64,000 bases of DNA from Zygaena filipendulae. Lineage: Eukaryota > Arthropoda > Insecta > Lepidoptera > Zygaenidae. The DNA lies in NCBI GenBank assembly GCA_907165275.2, contig OU015650.1, forward strand, positions 3,068,001 to 3,132,000, given 5' to 3'. Positions 57,786-64,000 of the stretch are shown one piece after another; position 1 is the stretch's first letter; the number at the start of each line of letters is the position of its first letter. The notes beneath the pieces were generated by a model. That model saw nothing but the letters and a program-made list of their open reading frames with translations. It had not been told where the DNA came from and did not search any database. A program made the translations under genes and the position numbers.

Positions 57786-59550
57786 ATCAGCTATCGTCAT
57801 ATTATTAACATCAGTATTAACATCATAAAACTTCTCCTTTGGTAAAGTGTCCAAAAGGCAAGTTAAGCAACACCACGAGGCTAGGAGTTGCTTAAAAACG
57901 AATCCAAAGCTTAAGACTGCAGGAAAATTAGTCAGGTGGAAGTATTAAGTGATGCAAGATTCCGTAGTGGGGAAGAACTTTCACCGCTAAATTCACCGAT
58001 AGTACTTAAATTCTTTTTTATTTCCAAAATATTCTTGACTTATTTCAAAATATCAATGTCATCTCTAGGGTAATTTGTGATTTTTGAACTTATCTTACAC
58101 AATGTTTAAAGTGTCCAAAAACTATTTTAATATAACTATGATACTATCACATATCATAATTATCATCAATAAGTTGTGTCTATCATTGATAAGCTAACAA
58201 TAAGAAGGTAGCTCTCACTAAATAAAAGTACGTTTTGTGTTAGCATTATGCTGATAAAAAAATAAATTCAAATAAGTAACACCTAATCTTCAGAAGTGCA
58301 ACAAAAGCAGTTTAAAATCATTCGATGCGCTTATAGTAAATTTATTGAAATAAAACATTGCTTCTTGGAATCGTTTCAAATTCACACAAAGCGGGTTCAT
58401 AAAACTACAATACAGCAAGTAGGAATAGTGCAAGTAAGCTCCGGCGTTTTGTAGGAAATATGCGCTGCACTTTACGATTATTACTTCCTCAGCGCCCTCT
58501 TGCGGCACTAGTGTGGGGAATGAACACTGGTCTCGTTGCCATAATAATTTCTCTGATATGCCTTGCATTGCGGTCTGTGATAATAATAATAATTGGTGAT
58601 ACTTCGGAATGAATACCTTAAAAATAAATTGTTATTAAAATCGGTCTCAAAGAATGCGCAATGCGGACATATTATCGTGCACATTATTAAGAAAATCATA
58701 AGACGATTATTTGAAATTCTGTAAGAATATTTGGGCTATTTGCTAGATTTCAAAGTAGACGAGTAGAAACCTACGCTAATGCTAAATGGCAAATGCACTA
58801 TGTATGAAAACCCATAGACTTTTGAACAGTAGTGCATTTAGTCAAATTCCAGTTAGATACTATAATTACATAATATATTATAAATATTGTATTTTTCGAA
58901 ACAGTATAAAAAACCTTCACTTTTCAGTTTAATCGCAACATACAAAAACACAATTTTTATCAACACAAAAATAAATGACGGAACCGATTTTAGATCAAAA
59001 CCTTTACTAAAATTTGTTTGACGAGGTAAGGCAGCAACGTAATCTGAAAAGACGACAACATGAAAAAAACCTTGAATTTGATTACCAAAGATAAAGCCAC
59101 GTTTTGAGACCGCGCATTGTGCTTATTAGGTGTTCATGGTCTGACGGAGCACTAAATACATGTCTTGAAACGAGGGTAAGTAAAATGAATGTTTAAATCA
59201 AGAATTCTTTTGGATTTTCACTTGAATCTTTATTTAAATCGCAAACTGAAAATCGACGAGCTTAAGAAAAAATATGGTTTCCTCCACGACATTACCAACT
59301 TAATCCAGTTCATTATATCTCAGATAATTTGACACACAGCGGGATTTAAAGAAAATCCTTTGGCAAAGCTTTTGAATTGTGGAAATTGCCTTTAAGGTAC
59401 ACGATTATGTATAATAAAAATCCTCGGGATTGTTCGAGATTTATTTTTTATTGGATAAAAATGTGGCAACGAATCGGAATGAATTCGTCGAATTTCTTTT
59501 GTTTGCTCTCATTACATTTACCTTTAACCTTAGTCTGGATACTTATTTTA
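57786..59550. other. no gene seen
   Basis: AT-rich, no repeat family recognised, short frames only. Confidence 0.5.
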
Positions 59551-60166
59551 CACTAGCTGTCCCGCGCGGTTTCACCCGCGTTAATTTCGGAGTTTCCGCG
59601 GGAATTTCAGATTACAATATAGCCTATGTTACTGAGGGATAATGTAGCTTTCTGATGGTGAAAGAATTTTTGAAATCGGTCCAGTAGTAGGTATTTGAGT
59701 TAAATCTTAAGAAACAAACAAACAATAAATCAAATCTTTCTTCTTGATAATATTAGTATGTTTTCGATATTTCGCAATTACTCAACAAATTAATGAGTGG
59801 TATTTGTGTGATAACTAGGTAGATATATCTAATAGAAATATCTCTAGGTAGATTGTACTTGCTACATCAATATTGTAAAGAAACTATGTTGTTATTCCTT
59901 TGTTTTGACTCTCGTGAATTTCAAGGTTTCCTCGGAATCTATATACTTACCTACGTCCGTGAAAAATCCTTTCTAATATTATAAATGCGAAATTGAGTTT
60001 GTTTGGTAGTTTGTTACGCTTTCACGTCTTAACGGCACAACTGATCATCACGAAATTTTGCAAGCACGTCGTCAGGAGTACAGAGAAGGAGAAAGGGTAC
60101 TTTTTATCCCGGAATCCCCGCGGGAACTTTAAAATTACCGCGGGTAAAACCGCGGAGAACAGCTAG
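59551..60166 (-). repeat. two CCGCGG repeat copies in opposite orientation
   Basis: 59551-59758 is on the minus strand (CACTAGCTGTCCCGCGCGG ... TAATATTAGTATG); 59971-60166 is on the plus strand (TAATATTATAAATGCG ... GGAGAACAGCTAGT). Between them lies about 210 bp of unremarkable sequence. Confidence 0.87.
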
Positions 60167-61587
60167 TAATTCTGTATATCCTATACCAGGAGTTTTGTGG
60201 TTTTTTTCCTACATTGCAGTCATAATAGAAAGTGTTAAAAAATGATAAAAACAAAAGATACTAAAGCAGTGCAATCCTATTCAGTGTGACGTTTTCAATG
60301 AAATTGATTTTCAAGCAAGCGCCCGTCCCGACAAAACATGAATGATGGAACTCAGACGCGATTTAACTTTTGATTCTATACAATAGTAGCGAAACAACTC
60401 TTCCCTCCCTACTGTGATATTCGATCAATTTTATTTCTGATGTCACCCAGTGATATTAAGCAAGAAATGTATCCATACTTATTTATTTTTATTTATTAAA
60501 GTAAATACCTATACATTTTTTTTCATACAATGTTGTTGAGTCGAAATTATTTACTGAGATCATAGTTATATGTAATGAAGTACATGAAGTACTGTTTGTG
60601 ACATACTTCGGCCGTTTTTATTAATATTGTATTTTGTATTTTTTTTGTTGTTTTTTTTTCTGTTATACTACTTCTGTTATAACATATCGATGTTTTTTTA
60701 TTCTAAATAAAAAAAATATTTTTATTATTATTTATTTTAAAACTTTAATATTAATCACAAAAATATTCTCTTTAGTTCTCTGTCTCCCTTTCACATGGAT
60801 AGCAACAATACGCTCTGTTCAACTAATTAAGAGCGTTGCATGTTTGACGTTTAATCTTTTCTTTAAATTATATTTACATAATAGCATCCAAATAGTGAAA
60901 AAAACTGAAAATTACACTCTGAGTGAAAAGCGAATTCCAATGTTGAAGTTCTCAACAGAATTACCCGCCGGCACCCTGTTTGTATTGAGGCTACGGCGAC
61001 GCACAATGCACACCAAATTTGCATACAAATATAGCTGGTAGATAGCTCTATGTACCGAACATATCTCTATGTACTACATAACAGGTCGTTCGCAACAAAT
61101 ATGAATTTAGAGATGAAAATAAAAGTCTACGCGTTATTGTATGACTACGTAGTGCCTACGCGGCTGCTCTACGGAAAAACAAAGCAACTGGCATTTTTTC
61201 GAAATCAGTTTTTTAAGGTTTTAGTCTTAGATAAATTAAAATTAATAAAATTGTTAAACTATAGAAGGTTTATTTTAAATAAAGAGATTTCCGTTTTTTT
61301 TGCAACTCCTGTTAAATTTATTCAGTTGCAATAACCATCAAAAAGCTAGTCTTAGAGAAATTTAAAGTAAGAAAATCTTCAAACGATGGAAGGTTTGTTT
61401 TATTTATTTAAAACAGCAATTTTCGGTTTTTTGCTCCTCCTGTAAAATTTATTCCGCTGAAATTACTTTGTTTTTCAGCAGGGCAGCCGTACGTGTATTG
61501 CTACTTGTGGAGTGAGTGCTCGAGCGTACTTCAAAAGAAAAGTGCACTTCTTGTGTGATAGTATGCGATGATATTATTATATTTACA
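60167..61587. other. no gene seen; weak internal similarity
   Basis: 61225-61330 and 61340-61460 share AGTCTTAGA.AAATT.AA.TAA, GAAGGTTT.TTTT and CTCCTGT.AAATTTATTC, so the second looks like a worn tandem duplicate of the first. The 135-residue frame at 60634-61041 begins in T-rich low-complexity DNA and is judged random. Confidence 0.45.
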
Positions 61588-61893
61588 ACTAGCTGTGCTC
61601 CGTGGTTTTACCCGTTACTTAAAACCATTTTCCCGAAACCCGATTTCAATTATACAAAGTCTATAATATGTTGCTCCAAGCTAATCTTGGTCTATGTCTG
61701 AAAACCGCATGACAATCCATTCAGTAGAGTCGGAGACTATCGTGAACAGCCAGAAAGACAGAAAGCAATTTCAAAAACAGTTTTTTGCGTTTGATTTCTC
61801 TTCCTTTATCGGCCCCTCCGAATTTTTGGTAAAGATACTCAATGTATCTGTAGATCGACACAACATGAATTCTACTCTTATATCATAGAAAAG
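61588..61893 (-). repeat. CCGCGG repeat, long subfamily
   Basis: Reverse copy of the 10587/56571 type: AACTAGCTGTGCTCCGTGG ... GAATTCTACTCTTATATCATAG. Confidence 0.82.
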
Positions 61894-64000
61894 ATTAAAT
61901 GAAAATTCACTCTTGAACTCTAGAAATACGCAGTCATATGTCTGTTCCTAAATAAAAGCAAAGCGTTTTCTCCGTATATACTGATAAAGTACTCTAGTTT
62001 TTTTTACTCTCATTGATTCTGTTTTGCTAGTTCGTTGGTTTGACTCCCGGGGTTCAGATCAGCGCTGAAGAGTCATTGCTGCTTTAGACTAAGCTAAGGA
62101 ACTATTTTGAATTTGTGTTATAATGTTTAATGAAAATTTGCCGTTTCTATCTGATCAATGGTTTGGTAGAAAACCAAATTAGTAAGAACGGGTGCGGTTT
62201 TACCCAAATCTACGTTTATATTTTTTATACGTTTATTATTTTGACTGCTATTTCGTTAATGAAAACTAAGAATTTTATTGACTCTACATTTTAATATCAG
62301 CTTTTCTTTTTAATTCTGCCCCTGGCTTTCCTTCATTCTTATACGTATAGATACTAGACGGTTTTTTTGTTTTCTATGAAAAAAATCAATTGCCATAATA
62401 TTTAGAGATAAGATACATTTTTACATGTGCTTAAACTGGAAAAGATTTCTTAGCTATTAAGAATGAAAAAGGGGTACCTACTGATTTCTACGCTCTTTAT
62501 TTTCCAGATAAGTTTTTCAATAATTAGCATATGTCATAATACTCAAGATTTTTTGCAATTGCCTGTTTTATTTTTTATAACCTTTTTTTTTATAATTTAA
62601 AAAAAAATAATTGATACTTTCTGACTTGACAGTGTTAATCATAGTAATTGTTTACTATAAGTTTAAAACATAAACTTAGGCGTGCTTACTTTAAAAAATT
62701 TTCAACTCGGCACTCGTAGACGTCTACACGCTTTATATTAAATTCAACTCTATGCATTTGATATTACAGTTCAATTTATCACAGTCTAACAATGTGAAAT
62801 TTTGGAGACATCAAAAACTGATGTAAAAACAATTATTTCATGACTATGACCCGGGATTCTAATTATGTACATCAAGCTTATCTTAGATTATAAAATTAAC
62901 CAAAGTGTTTTTCAATTTCAATTTCAACCATTGTATACAAAGATATTGAAAGAGACAGACTGACAATACGCTCGACCGCTAAGCTTTCTCCTTGAACCAC
63001 GCAGAGGTCAAATGATCTCAAGCTAACAAAATGCCGTTGGCTAGCAGAGACTATTGTCTATAGATACCACTTGATGGAAAGCGATGTGATTGGCTATTTG
63101 AAATGTATTTTGTCGTGACTGATATTTGATTGCGTCGCAATGATGTGATTGGTTTTTATTTAGATCATTCCCCCCGTAAAAATTGGTTGACGTGGATTGC
63201 ATAGTAAAAGTTTGTAGTGTTCATCTATTCTCTTATAATGTCTTTGATTGTATGTATAAAGGCGTTAGGATTTGAACGATAAAAAGTATGTATGTATTTT
63301 CAAAGTCTTACTTATTTAAAGTTACTTAGAACCTTGTTCAGGGACGCCGTGCCGTTCCCTTCTTCCTTTGGACTACTAAACATACAAAATTTTAGATGCA
63401 CCCACCCACGTGGCGTTCGAAACATTTGCATATTATAACGGGCACCTATTCTGTAAACGCCAAACCACTCTCGCACGGGTGAACGACTTAACGCCAATCA
63501 CTGCCTCGCGACACCCAATACGGACTGGCTGGCGGATTAATTGAATAAATTTGCATTTCATCTCCACTAACATTCCCATTTGTTACGTATTAAACTCTCG
63601 TCGAATGTAGTTGCGAAGCTCTATATTTATCACAATTTGGGGAAGTTAAGGATTAAGCGATTTGAATACAGCTCTTAGATGTAGGATAATTTTTGTGACG
63701 TTACAAGCAAAAAATTTACACCAATTTCCTATTTAAGTATCTAATGAAAATAGAAACAGATGAAAAGTAAAACACATTATTTGTGTTTCTTTTTATTCGC
63801 CGGTTCTCATTTGAGGTATATTAATAGTTATAAATGATTCTTAATTTTATAGAGACAGATTACATCAAAGAGGTCATGAAAAAAGAAAAACAAAAAGCAA
63901 CCTAAAAAGTAATTATATAAAAGGTATTTGAACCAGGTTTCAACGAGCAACGAATCGTGACGCGTGCCCGTTCGAGCGCGTCCCGTGAAAACCGCACGAC
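61894..64000. other. no gene seen
   Basis: AT-rich DNA up to the window end, with no supported gene, RNA or repeat. Confidence 0.5.

Noticed and set aside
60634..61041. 135-residue plus-strand frame as a gene
   Set aside because: Starts in T-rich low-complexity DNA and has no domain, splice context or promoter signs; random-looking composition.

Overview
The window looks like nuclear DNA of a moth or butterfly (Lepidoptera). It is AT-rich, its genes have introns with GT/AG borders and AATAAA-type poly(A) signals, and it is packed with repeats typical of lepidopteran genomes: a CCGCGG-rich 'ACAGCTAGT' family in about 30 copies on both strands, tRNA-derived SINEs, short LINE tails, several MITEs, a Tc1 transposon and a BEL/Pao LTR retrotransposon. 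The species cannot be told from the sequence alone.

The only convincing host protein genes are three tandem, same-strand, three-exon genes for secreted carboxylesterases (CCE, alpha/beta-hydrolase): EST-A (14993-17733, 521 aa), EST-B (19262-22099, 531 aa) and EST-C (24482-26462, 517 aa). They share both intron positions and phases, a signal peptide, the Ser-Glu-His catalytic triad and the C-terminal exon, so they arose by local duplication. EST-A and EST-B keep the HGGGF oxyanion-hole motif. In EST-C it reads HAGAL, so EST-C may have changed or lost activity. A 1571-bp Tc1 (DD34E) transposon with a broken transposase sits 259 bp upstream of the EST-C start codon. One intact-looking tRNA-Val(AAC) gene lies at 53126-53198 on the minus strand.

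Layout: 1-7.8 kb is repeats, with a CR1-like LINE tail hit by a CpG-rich MITE, an array of ten exactly 100-bp satellite units (3181-4180) and a hAT-type MITE with a perfect 8-bp target duplication. 7.8-12.6 kb holds a 1.9-kb foldback element with a 567-bp palindrome and two inverted copies of a 350-bp TA-flanked MITE. 14.5-26.5 kb is the esterase cluster. 26.9-28.9 kb is a nest of insertions: an old MITE split by a second copy of the foldback element (inverted relative to the first) and by a tRNA-SINE. An uninterrupted MITE copy at 57.5 kb serves as the empty-site reference. 30.2-35.9 kb is a BEL/Pao element with 898 bp of apparently identical repeated sequence (LTR plus start of gag) but a pol that lacks the RT catalytic part; a third stretch of element sequence is truncated after the 3' LTR. 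36-64 kb is a gene-poor stretch with scattered repeats and the tRNA.

Exon borders were read by eye from splice consensus and from comparing the three paralogues. Family assignments come from motif recognition, without database searches.
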